In this document: one piece after another, positions 1-8,045 of the stretch
Layout of the letters: every line of letters starts with the position of its first letter
How positions within the stretch are numbered: the first letter of the stretch is position 1
NCBI GenBank assembly: GCA_014730005.1
Contig: WJIY01000021.1
Coordinates: 1-32,291, forward strand
Source of the DNA: Candidatus Babelota bacterium
Lineage (GTDB): Bacteria > Babelota > Babeliae > Babelales > UASB340
Length of the DNA stretch: 32,291 nucleotides
Direction: 5' to 3'
Program-made: the position numbers and the translations under genes
Notes under the pieces: model-generated
Database searches by the model: none
What the model was told of the DNA's origin: nothing
Seen by the model: only the letters and a program-made list of their open reading frames with translations

Positions 1-270
1 ACCGATATTGAAGTTGTGTTTGTTTGCTACACCGAAGTATTTTCCTACATCATCACTTTCGGTTGAATCTTGATAGAAAACTGTTGCTTGGAAATGAGCA
101 CCGAAGCGATCACCTTTTTCCATTTGAATTAATTCATTCCATACAGGTGTATATTGCATTGCCAAATTAGGGTTTGAAGATCTAGGAAGTAAGACTGTTT
201 TATTTGTTGCTGCATTAATGCTACTTGCGCAAAGAGCGATTAAAAGCAAACCTTTTAGAAGTTTGTTCAT
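1..270 (-). CDS. Exported protein, probable outer-membrane/surface protein (3' part outside window)
   Basis: This frame is not in the ORF track because it runs off the left edge. Reading the minus strand from ATG at 270 gives 90 uninterrupted codons beginning MNKLLKGLLLIALCASSINA, a textbook signal peptide (Lys-rich start, Leu/Ala core, small residues and Ala before the mature part). TTTAGGAG lies just upstream of the ATG. The mature N-terminus (ATNKTVLLPRS...) is polar and followed by GDRFGAHFQATVFYQ, alternating in the manner of a first beta strand, so a barrel or surface protein is a reasonable guess. Its codons look less AT-skewed than those of the unknown genes nearby, which would fit high expression. 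The function cannot be named from 90 residues. Confidence 0.75.
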   Translation of the reverse strand, partial: MNKLLKGLLLIALCASSINAATNKTVLLPRSSNPNLAMQYTPVWNELIQMEKGDRFGAHFQATVFYQDSTESDDVGKYFGVANKHNFNIG

Positions 271-774
271 AACCTTTTTCTCCTAAAGTTATAAAGATAA
301 ACTTATTACCAACACTTCTCCGGGAAAAATTTTCGTCAAACAATTTAAATTTGTTTAACTGAAAAATTATGTAAAAACCAGGATGTAATTTTTGTAAGAC
401 AAGGATGAAAAAAATTATTTTCGGGTTTTAATTAAATTGAAAATATAGATTGTTTAAACTTCCTCCTTTCTTACTTTATTAATTTCCACTATTCGACACC
501 TACCCTACCTGTTTGTGTTTGAAATTTTTAGAGCATAAAATTTTTGCAAAAATCGCTTCTAAAAGTTATATGCAAGATGTATTGTAAATTTTCGATACTA
601 ATGTTAACTGTTCTGGATGGAGATATCAAGAGTTTTTTTTATTTATTTTTATTCCAATTTCATTTTGGACTCAGATTTTAGAGATGATTTTGTTTTAAGA
701 TGATGAATTTTTTTATTTTTAAATATATATTTATGTATATTTAAAGATACATATTTTTTTTAAAGGAAATTTGT
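271..774. other. Non-coding gap between divergent genes (504 bp)
   Basis: This region separates the minus-strand exported protein from uppP, so it must hold both promoters. No hexamer pair stands out enough to call in such AT-rich DNA. A near-palindrome, AAACAATTTAAATTTGTTT (about 335-353), lies upstream of the exported-protein gene and could be an operator, but this is weak. I see no RNA gene, no convincing small ORF and no strong terminator. Confidence 0.5.
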
Positions 775-1650
775 ATGGAATTAATTTTTTTAATAATTTT
801 TGTTCAAATATTTTTTGAATCATTTCCTGTAAGTAGCTCAGGTCATGTTGAATTGGTTAAAAAAATTTTCGCAAAATCCTCAAATTCAATTCCTAATTTT
901 TTTGATCATTTTTTACACGGACCAACTTTGTTTATTTTAATGATCTTGTTTTTCAAAGAGTGGTTTTATCCTTGCAAAAAATTAATAAAGGGGATTTTTA
1001 ATAAAAAGTTTTCGCAAAAAGATAGTTATAAAAGTTTACTTAAAATATTTTTTAAAATATGTAGTTACCTTTTAATTACAACCTTATTTGCGTTATTTGG
1101 ATGGTTTTTTGTACAAACAAAATTAAATAAAATCGATTTATTTGCCGCCAATATAAGCTTATTAATAGGCTTTTTTATAACAATGACATTTCTGTTTTCA
1201 TTATTGTTACAAAAATATTTATATAAACATTTTTATAAATATCAAAGGGTTTTTTTTAAAATTCACAAGGGTTTGACAATTGAAAAAGTTGTGATTATTG
1301 CTTTGGTGCAAATGTTAGCTTTAGTTCCTGGAATTTCTCGCTTCGCAGTTGTTTATTGCACAAGTAGATTGCTTAAAGTTCCATCTAGGCGAGCATTCCA
1401 ATTTACATTTTTAATACAAATTCCATTAATTGTGCCAGCATTTTTTTTAGGTTTTATCAAATTAATTAGTTTTCAGAATTTTGAGAAATATTTTAATTTT
1501 TCCGTTTTTGTTACAATTTTAATTTCAACTTTTTTTGCATATTTTGGATTACTTTGGATGCAAAAACTTTCGCAAAAAAATAAAATAGGTTTTTTGGGCT
1601 TTTATCTATTTGTACCGATTGGAATTTTAGTATGGTTGATTTTGGCATAA
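775..1650 (+). CDS. uppP: Undecaprenyl-diphosphatase (BacA/UppP family)
   Basis: The integral membrane phosphatase recycles undecaprenyl diphosphate to the monophosphate, the lipid carrier for peptidoglycan and other wall polymers; loss or gain changes bacitracin sensitivity. The 291-residue length fits the family. FESFPVSSSGH (residues 14-24) matches the family's first motif, with the second of its two acidic positions kept (E15) and Q11 where the first is expected. LVPGISRFAVV (about 182-192) corresponds to the PGTSRSG motif and keeps the catalytic Arg. The rest is strongly hydrophobic with about eight membrane segments. AAAGGAA precedes the ATG at normal spacing. The protein is clearly divergent (PGISRFA instead of PGTSRSG), but both signature motifs are in order. 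No operon partner is visible. Confidence 0.88.
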   Translation: MELIFLIIFVQIFFESFPVSSSGHVELVKKIFAKSSNSIPNFFDHFLHGPTLFILMILFFKEWFYPCKKLIKGIFNKKFSQKDSYKSLLKIFFKICSYLLITTLFALFGWFFVQTKLNKIDLFAANISLLIGFFITMTFLFSLLLQKYLYKHFYKYQRVFFKIHKGLTIEKVVIIALVQMLALVPGISRFAVVYCTSRLLKVPSRRAFQFTFLIQIPLIVPAFFLGFIKLISFQNFEKYFNFSVFVTILISTFFAYFGLLWMQKLSQKNKIGFLGFYLFVPIGILVWLILA

Positions 1651-1882
1651 TTTAACACAGGTTTGATAACTAAAGATTAAAAATAAAGTGCTTATGCAGA
1701 ATAATTTTTCAAGCAACGCCTCCTTTTAATACATCTGACTGCACTAAAGTTACAATAGACTGTTTCACGTTTTTGCCAAGGCTTTGACAACACAAGGCAA
1801 AGCAAATAAGGTATGGGGATTTTTATTTTTTGTACCAAAATTAATTTAACTATTTTTGAAATTATAAGTTATAAAATTTATG

Positions 1883-3142
1883 TTAAATTATGTTTGCAAT
1901 AGTTGGTTTTGTATAGAATCTTATTAACTGTGCCATTTGATTATCAGATTTTTCAACTAATTGGGCTACTTCTAAAGCTGTTAATGGTTGATTGCCTGTT
2001 TCGAATGAATTATTTAAAATTTCTGCTTCATTACATAAATGGTATAAACTTTCATCATAAAAGGTTCCTTTATAATTAAAATTAATTTTGGCGGAATAAT
2101 TTTCCATTATATGACCAGTTAAATTTAATAAGCTTTTCTTGGTATTCAATAGCTCTCTTGTTTGATTCATTATTTTTATTAGATTATGAATTATTTTTAA
2201 AAATTTTTGTCTAATTGAATTGTCAGTTATATACAGTTTCAAACTTTCAACTATATAATCTTCAATTATGAGTTTTTCCTTATTTATTAGTTTGCTAATT
2301 AAATTTAAAATTTTTTGTTTATTTTCTTTATTTGATAAGAGACCATTTAAATATTCAGTTAAGTCTTCAATTATGAGTTTTCCCTTATTTTTTAGATGGA
2401 TTAAATTGCTTTGTGTTTCAACAAAAGAGCAACTTAATAAAAATAATATGGTTCCTTTTACAATTTTATGATTATTTTTTTCATCGTATGTTTCTATTTC
2501 TATAATGTCCTTTAAACTCAAATGTTCATTTAAAAAAAACCAATCAAAATATTGAACATTAGATGTTTGTATTAGAAAAAAAAATATTAATTTATTTCCT
2601 TTTTTAAAATAATTATTTGTAGAAAGAATAAGAATGTCAAAAGCATGAAGAGGAATTTCTAATTCATGCAGCCATATATTGAAAAACTGTAAAAACATAA
2701 ATTCTTTTACGCTAAATTGTTTTATTTTATCAATAATTTTGTTACATAAATCATTAAATTTTTTTGTGCAATAATCTTTATTATTTTGACGTATTTTGCA
2801 TATATATTTAAAATCACTTAGGAGGTTCCTTGTTTCTGTCAATTTATCTGGAAATTTTATTTGTTGCTTGGTTGAATTTGTCAATGAAGATTTTATTGTT
2901 TTTTGGGTGATATTATTTGCAGTAATTAAATTTTTATTGTCCAGCATTGATTTAAAATTTTTTTTTATATCAAGGATGGAATTTGGCATAATTTTATTGC
3001 AAGTTTTTTTATGCTTAATTTGCTTAATTGCAAAAGAATTATTTTGATTTTCAGTTGCAAATATATTAATAAATATATTTAATATATTTAAACTCAAAAA
3101 AAGAGATAACATTTTTAGTTTGATTATATTATGTATATTCAC
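1883..3142 (-). CDS. Secreted protein of unknown function, paralogue of the upstream gene, with a tandem 35-residue repeat
   Basis: I do not recognise the family. The start is GTG at 3142, supported by GGGAG nine bases upstream; the next ATG (codon 11) has no Shine-Dalgarno and would trim the signal peptide. The hydrophobic leader (about 11-29) ends at FAT-EN, exactly as in the neighbouring gene at 3213. The two share blocks along their length, including an acidic YDEKNN turn followed by a GTILFLLSCSFVE segment, a central FFxxWLxELxIPL block, and a C-terminal TALEVAQLVEKSDNQMA block that resembles the end of an ankyrin repeat. Residues 253-322 form two tandem 35-residue repeats (KLIIED...) that the paralogue lacks. 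It lies 70 bp downstream of that gene on the same strand and is probably co-transcribed. Confidence 0.75.
   Translation of the reverse strand: MNIHNIIKLKMLSLFLSLNILNIFINIFATENQNNSFAIKQIKHKKTCNKIMPNSILDIKKNFKSMLDNKNLITANNITQKTIKSSLTNSTKQQIKFPDKLTETRNLLSDFKYICKIRQNNKDYCTKKFNDLCNKIIDKIKQFSVKEFMFLQFFNIWLHELEIPLHAFDILILSTNNYFKKGNKLIFFFLIQTSNVQYFDWFFLNEHLSLKDIIEIETYDEKNNHKIVKGTILFLLSCSFVETQSNLIHLKNKGKLIIEDLTEYLNGLLSNKENKQKILNLISKLINKEKLIIEDYIVESLKLYITDNSIRQKFLKIIHNLIKIMNQTRELLNTKKSLLNLTGHIMENYSAKINFNYKGTFYDESLYHLCNEAEILNNSFETGNQPLTALEVAQLVEKSDNQMAQLIRFYTKPTIANII
2177..2386 (-). repeat. Tandem internal repeat (2 x 105 nt) within the secreted paralogue
   Basis: Two consecutive 35-codon units begin KGKLIIED and KEKLIIED and continue with the same helix-like pattern ending LISKLI / IIHNLI. 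At DNA level the segment TCTTCAATTATGAGTTTT appears in both copies with few changes, while the rest has diverged. The paralogue at 3213-4280 has only a short charged linker at this place, so the block looks like a duplication in one copy. Confidence 0.65.
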
Positions 3143-3212
3143 TTTTTCTTTCTCCCAAAAATTAAGTTGTATTTTTGCATTTTACAAAAAAAATGATATT
3201 TAGTTATACAAT

Positions 3213-4280
3213 TTATACGTTTGATTGTTTTGTTTGGCCTTTTGGAATTTTGTTGTTTATGGCACAATTTATTAAAATTGCCATTCGGTTATCCCATTTT
3301 TCGATTAGTTTGGCTATTTCTAAGGCTGTTAAATGTTTGTCATATTTAATATTATTAAAAACTTCAGGGAAAATATTATATAAGCCTTCTCCGTAAAATG
3401 TTCCTTTATAATTAATATCAATTTCAGTAAGATATTTTTTAATTATGTGGTTAGTTAATTTTAATAATTTTTCTTTTTTGTTGGATAATTCATTTATTTC
3501 TTTTTCTTCTTCAGGAGTTAATTTTTGTTTGCTGTTTATTTCGATTTGTATTTCTACAAAAGAGCAACTTAATAAAAATAATATAGATCCTTGTATAATT
3601 CCACGATTGTTTTTTTCATCATACATTTCTATTGTTGCAATGTCGTTTACATTTAAATATCTATTATGAAAAAACCAATCAAAGCATTTAGTATCAGAGA
3701 TATTTATTAAATAAATAATTATTAGATTATTACTACCATCTGTTAGTTCATCAATCTCAGATAAAATAAGATTATCAAAAGATTTGAGAGGAATATTTAA
3801 TTCAATTAGCCAGACATAAAAAAATTGATTAAGCATGTTTTCTGATTCGCTAAGTTGTTGAATTTTTTTAAAAATATCTTTACATAAATTTTTAAAAGTT
3901 CCTGCACAAAAATTTTCATCTTTTTGTCGTATTTCATATAGATATTTAAATGTTGTTAATTGTTCTATTAGCTCGTCATCTATTTCTTCATTTGGTAGTT
4001 TAGTTTCTTGTTGAATTGTATTTTTAAAGGATAAAAGTTGTATTAATTTTGGAACAAAATTATTGATAGAAGTTGAACTTTTATTGATATTGATTGATTG
4101 AATATTTTCTTTATCAGAACTAGAATTTTGCATAATTTTATTGCAATTTTTTTTAGTATTAATTGTAAAAATATAATTTGGATTCTCAGTTGCAAATGTA
4201 TTAATAAATCCATTTAATATTATTAATATGGTCAATTGCCAAAATAAAAAGCAGATATTTTTTTTGATTTTATTATTCAT
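3213..4280 (-). CDS. Secreted protein of unknown function (paralogue of 1883-3142)
   Basis: The ORF track starts at 4328, but the ATG at 4280 is preceded by AGGGGGAGAAT, an excellent Shine-Dalgarno, and gives MNNKIKKNICFLFWQLTILI, a normal signal peptide ending near INTFATEN. The 355-residue product aligns with the next gene through the acidic YDEKNN turn and SILFLLSCSFVE block, a central FFYVWLIELNIPL segment, GTFYGEGLY, and a C-terminal TALEIAKLIEKWDNRMA segment with the look of a final ankyrin-type helix pair. Two Cys (in NFCAGTFKNLC) are shared with the paralogue. It is first in a probable two-gene operon. The function is unknown; an exported, possibly degenerate ankyrin/helical-repeat protein is the most that can be said. 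Confidence 0.75.
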   Translation of the reverse strand: MNNKIKKNICFLFWQLTILIILNGFINTFATENPNYIFTINTKKNCNKIMQNSSSDKENIQSININKSSTSINNFVPKLIQLLSFKNTIQQETKLPNEEIDDELIEQLTTFKYLYEIRQKDENFCAGTFKNLCKDIFKKIQQLSESENMLNQFFYVWLIELNIPLKSFDNLILSEIDELTDGSNNLIIIYLINISDTKCFDWFFHNRYLNVNDIATIEMYDEKNNRGIIQGSILFLLSCSFVEIQIEINSKQKLTPEEEKEINELSNKKEKLLKLTNHIIKKYLTEIDINYKGTFYGEGLYNIFPEVFNNIKYDKHLTALEIAKLIEKWDNRMAILINCAINNKIPKGQTKQSNV

Positions 4281-4607
4281 ATTCTCCCCCTGACGAAATA
4301 TAATTTTGCAAGTTATATAATTATTCAATTTAAACGCATAATAACAATTTAAAGAATCTCAAAATAAAACATGTAAATAAATAAATTATTAAAAAAGTGC
4401 TTATTTTATTATTAGATAGATAATTCACTTTAAAAAAAATTAAAAAAGAATATTGGGTTTTGGATTTGCAAAATTGCAGAAAAATTATTAATCAGGGGCG
4501 GTTTAAACTAATTGTAAAAAGCGAAAACAATCTTTTATAGAAAAAATGATAATAGAGATATAAAATGTAAATTAAAGTAGATTTATTTTAAATGTGGGAG
4601 TGGTATG
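4281..4607. other. Divergent intergenic region upstream of ftsK and the secreted pair
   Basis: These 327 bp of extreme AT content must carry the promoters of both flanking genes. Several TATAAT-like strings occur but none is paired with a clear TTGACA at proper spacing, so no promoter is called. No RNA gene or terminator is visible. Confidence 0.4.
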
Positions 4608-7118
4608 ATGTTTTATAATAAAAAGAAAAAAAATGCATTTAAGCTAGCAAAAAAACAGAGCAAAAAATTATCTTACAAACGTGAAATTATTGGAATTTTA
4701 ATTTTAGCATTTTTTTCTTTTTTGATTATTTCTTTAATATCTCATGATCCAAAAGATGTCTCATGGTTTTATTTTTCAACAATTCAACAAAAAATTGTTA
4801 ATTGGGGTGGAATTATAGGTGCAAATATTTCAGCATTGTTTTTCTATTTTTTTGGAGAGGCTGCATATATTTTGGCATTTTTGCTTTTATATGCAGCTTT
4901 TATATTTTTACTTAAAAGAACTTTTAGACAAGAATGGGATAAATTTTTTGCTTTATCATTGTTATTATTTGCAAGTAGCGCACTATTACAGCTTTATAAT
5001 TTAGATTTTTCAAAAAACTATGCTGGTGGTTTGGTTGGTGATTTTTTATTAAATTTTATATCCAAATTTTTGGGTTTTTGGGGAACGAATATTTTATTGT
5101 TAGCGGTTTTGACTATTAGTATAGTTGTTTTTTTTAGAATATCTATTTTTAAAGTTGCGCGTTTTTTAATAAATCTTGCTGTGAAGTTTTTGAAGTTTAT
5201 TGCCAAAAAAATTTTTGTTTACTGTGTAAAAATAATTAAATTTATCGCTGAAAAAATCAAAAACTTTTTTAAAGATATTTTTAGTAAAATTTTTTCTATT
5301 TTCAAAAAGGGTGGTGATCAGGGTACATATGTGCATGTTGGAAAGTTGAGCAGTATATTCGGTTGGCACAGAAAAAATAAGCAAGAAGAATATAATTTTG
5401 AAAACAACAATTTTGATAATAGTCAAAATGAAACAGCGCAGACAGAAAAATTTTGGGATTCACTTTCTAAATTAGAACAAGACGATTTACAAAATTTTGA
5501 AGAGCAAAACAAGACTGAATCGCTTTGGGCAAAGAAACAAATTTTTAATAATTCGTATACTCAAAAATTTGGTAATTATGAATTTGTTTTTTTACCCAAT
5601 ACAATTTTTGAACAAAATATTTTTACAAACCAAGAAATTTGTAAGTTTCTGTTAGAAACTGAAAAAATTAAAAAAAATATAAAACAAAAACAAAAGAAGT
5701 CTATTCCAAAAATTGAATATGATTTACCAAGTTTAGAAATGTTTAGAAAAACAGAATCTATTGATGATAAAAGTTTTAAAAAATCAATTGAGAATGAATG
5801 TTTAAAAAGAGCAGAAAAACTTGAAGAAAAATTAAAACATTTTGGAATTAAGGGCAGTGTAAGTGCTGTTCGACCTGGCCCTGTAATTACTTTGTTTGAA
5901 TATAAACCAGAAATTGATAGCAAAATTAGCAAAATTGTAGCACTTGAAGATGATTTAGCTTTAGCGTTAACTGCTATGAGTATAAGAATTGTTGCACCAA
6001 TTCCAGGTAGAAGTGTTGTAGGTTTTGAAATTTCTAATCAGAAGCGACAAGGAGTTTTTCTTTCTGATGTTTTGATTAGTGAAGAGTTTGAAGAATTTGA
6101 AGGTGAATTGCCAGTAAATTTAGGAGTGGATATAGTAGGTCGACCAGTGGTTGAAGATTTAGTAAGCATGCCACACCTTTTAGTTGCAGGTTCAACAGGA
6201 TCAGGAAAATCGGTTGGCTTGAATGCAATGCTTGCAGGATTGTTGTGTAAATTACGACCGGATCAATTGAAATTGATTTTAATTGATCCTAAAAGATTAG
6301 AATTTTCTCCTTTTGCAGATATTCCACACTTACTTTTTCCAATTGTAACTGATCCTAGAAAGGCTGCACCGGTTTTAAAATGGTTGGTACAAGAAATGGA
6401 AAAACGATATGACAAGATGGCCCAAGTTGGTGTTCGCAATATTGTTGAATATCAAAAATTAATAAAAAAATCTGATGAGCATGAAAATATGCCATTCATT
6501 GTCTTAATGATAGATGAGTTAGCGGATTTGATGATGGTTGCAGGAAAAGATGTTGAAATGCAAATTGCAAGAATTGCGCAAATGGCAAGAGCCGCAGGAA
6601 TTCATATGATTGTTGCAACACAACGTCCATCTGTTGATGTTGTTACAGGACTAATCAAAGTCAATTTTCCAAGCAGAATTGCTTACAGAGTTTCATCTAA
6701 AATTGATTCAAGAACAATTGTTGATTGTCAGGGAGCTGAAAAACTTTTAGGAAAGGGTGATTTGCTTTATATGAATTCCGCTTCATCGGATTTAAAACGA
6801 ATACATGGTGCTTATATATCGGAAAAAGAAATTGTAAGTTTAACAAGCCACTTAAGATCTCAAATGCAACCCTCTTATTTAGATTTAAATGAAGAATTGC
6901 GCAAAGTTAGTAGACAAGAATTAGAAGATTTTGAAGATGATCTTTATCCAGAAATTATTGAATTTATAAAAGATCGTGATGAAATTTCTATTTCACAATT
7001 ACAAAGATTTTATAAAATTGGTTTTAATCGATCCGCAAAAATCATTGAACGTCTTGAAATGGACGGAATTATTGCACCCGCACAAGGAAGTAAGCCAAGA
7101 AAAATTTTGAGGACATAA
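4608..7118 (+). CDS. ftsK: DNA translocase FtsK (SpoIIIE/FtsK family)
   Basis: FtsK is a septum-anchored hexameric DNA pump that clears chromosome ends during division and helps resolve dimers. The layout is complete. The N-terminus has about four membrane segments (residues 28-180). A linker follows to about 365, then the translocase core with Walker A GSTGSGKS (about 529-536) and Walker B LMIDEL (about 634-639) plus ATQRPSVDVVTG. The C-terminal winged-helix gamma domain (about 770-835) carries the usual ISISQLQR...GFNRSAKIIERLE helix pattern that reads KOPS-type polarity sites. Two adjacent ATGs exist; the second (4608) is seven bases from GGGAG and is preferred over 4605. Residues 180-235 are an unusually long Lys/Phe/Ile-rich amphipathic stretch. 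At 836 residues it is a normal FtsK length. Confidence 0.95.
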   Translation: MFYNKKKKNAFKLAKKQSKKLSYKREIIGILILAFFSFLIISLISHDPKDVSWFYFSTIQQKIVNWGGIIGANISALFFYFFGEAAYILAFLLLYAAFIFLLKRTFRQEWDKFFALSLLLFASSALLQLYNLDFSKNYAGGLVGDFLLNFISKFLGFWGTNILLLAVLTISIVVFFRISIFKVARFLINLAVKFLKFIAKKIFVYCVKIIKFIAEKIKNFFKDIFSKIFSIFKKGGDQGTYVHVGKLSSIFGWHRKNKQEEYNFENNNFDNSQNETAQTEKFWDSLSKLEQDDLQNFEEQNKTESLWAKKQIFNNSYTQKFGNYEFVFLPNTIFEQNIFTNQEICKFLLETEKIKKNIKQKQKKSIPKIEYDLPSLEMFRKTESIDDKSFKKSIENECLKRAEKLEEKLKHFGIKGSVSAVRPGPVITLFEYKPEIDSKISKIVALEDDLALALTAMSIRIVAPIPGRSVVGFEISNQKRQGVFLSDVLISEEFEEFEGELPVNLGVDIVGRPVVEDLVSMPHLLVAGSTGSGKSVGLNAMLAGLLCKLRPDQLKLILIDPKRLEFSPFADIPHLLFPIVTDPRKAAPVLKWLVQEMEKRYDKMAQVGVRNIVEYQKLIKKSDEHENMPFIVLMIDELADLMMVAGKDVEMQIARIAQMARAAGIHMIVATQRPSVDVVTGLIKVNFPSRIAYRVSSKIDSRTIVDCQGAEKLLGKGDLLYMNSASSDLKRIHGAYISEKEIVSLTSHLRSQMQPSYLDLNEELRKVSRQELEDFEDDLYPEIIEFIKDRDEISISQLQRFYKIGFNRSAKIIERLEMDGIIAPAQGSKPRKILRT

Positions 7119-7164
7119 GTTTTATATTTAGTCTTGATGTATTCATTTTTTATAAAGTATTTTT

Positions 7165-7770
7165 TTAACCTTGTTTTTTTATAAAATCAAGAATAAAAGT
7201 TTTCCTGTCTTCTATAGTTAATTTAGGGACGCGAATAACTGAATATCCATATTCACCATATGCTTCAATTAATTTAAAAAATAATTCTTCAAGTTCTTCT
7301 TTTTTTTCCAGTCTTACTTCATCTGTGCAATATTCATTAAGAGGTTCAAATATAAAAACAAAATTAAAAAAGTCTCTTTTTATATTATTTACTAATTCTT
7401 TTGGTGGTTCATGTTTATTAAATTTTGAATAGGCAAGCCCATCGATTATAGATCGATCTAAAAAAACGATTTCCTGTTCGTCTATGTTGGCAATTTTATA
7501 TTGATCCTCTATTTGTTTTTCTACAATTTTTTTTTGAAAAATAGCTGGATTTTTATTTGGATTTTCAAATCCTTTTTTGAGGTCATTTTCAATTATTTCG
7601 GTTGCAGCTTCCGGAAAAATTGTATATCCATCTTGTTCAAGACGGTTTAAAACACTAGTTTTACCTGTTTTTGGAGCTCCGGTAAAAACACAGATTATTG
7701 GTTTGCAAATAGTTGAATTAACAACAAATACGATAGCAGATAAAATAAAAATTATTTTTAAATTTTTCAT
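7165..7770 (-). CDS. AAA_28-type P-loop ATPase/kinase-like protein with N-terminal export signal
   Basis: Residues 26-195 read like the AAA_28 family of small predicted nucleotide-dependent kinases. Walker A is GAPKTGKTS (31-39), followed by the family's GYTIFPEAATEII, then VFLDRSIIDGLAY (102-114), DEVRLEK and a C-terminal YGYSVIRVP. What is odd is the front: MKNLKIIFILSAIVFVVNSTIC is a convincing signal peptide or membrane anchor directly before the P-loop strand, and the ATG has AGAGGAAA at good spacing with no later Met before the P-loop. Seen in the sequence: leader plus kinase fold. Inferred: the protein leaves the cytoplasm, which for an ATP-using enzyme suggests delivery to a host rather than the periplasm. 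The substrate is unknown. It converges with ftsK. Confidence 0.8.
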   Translation of the reverse strand: MKNLKIIFILSAIVFVVNSTICKPIICVFTGAPKTGKTSVLNRLEQDGYTIFPEAATEIIENDLKKGFENPNKNPAIFQKKIVEKQIEDQYKIANIDEQEIVFLDRSIIDGLAYSKFNKHEPPKELVNNIKRDFFNFVFIFEPLNEYCTDEVRLEKKEELEELFFKLIEAYGEYGYSVIRVPKLTIEDRKTFILDFIKKQG

Positions 7771-8045
7771 TAAATTTTTCCTCTTAGTTTAATTAAATTG
7801 TTTTTAAAACATTAATGACCGGTGTGAATGGAGGAGGGCGTTTTTAATTTTTTTCTTGCTTTTTAAAAGGAACTTTTTTTTGAATTATTAATAGTTGATA
7901 TAAAAAATGTTCTTTTTTTTAAAAAATTAAAATTTTCATAAACATTTCTCAATTAATTTAAATTTTCATTTTTAATATGGGATGATTTTATATAAAATAA
8001 GATTAAATTTGTCAACTTTTTAAATAGATTTTATGGGAAAAATTT

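Noticed and set aside
1774-1815. TTTGCC...GGCAAA inverted repeat with an internal TTGACA after uppP
   Set aside because: Six-base stem with an 18-base loop, no proper -10 for the TTGACA and no downstream gene on the plus strand; not enough for a terminator or a promoter.
2268-3669. Plus-strand ORFs opposite the secreted paralogues
   Set aside because: They are antisense shadows of two frames that have signal peptides, Shine-Dalgarno sites and protein-level similarity to each other.
4605-7118. Longer or alternative starts given by the ORF track (4328, 9604, 13344, 14309, 17500, 25218, and the first ATG at 4605)
   Set aside because: For six of the seven, a later ATG has a clear Shine-Dalgarno at correct spacing and, for secreted proteins, a clean leader; at 17500 the long form depends on a TTG start and the extra residues do not resemble the family.
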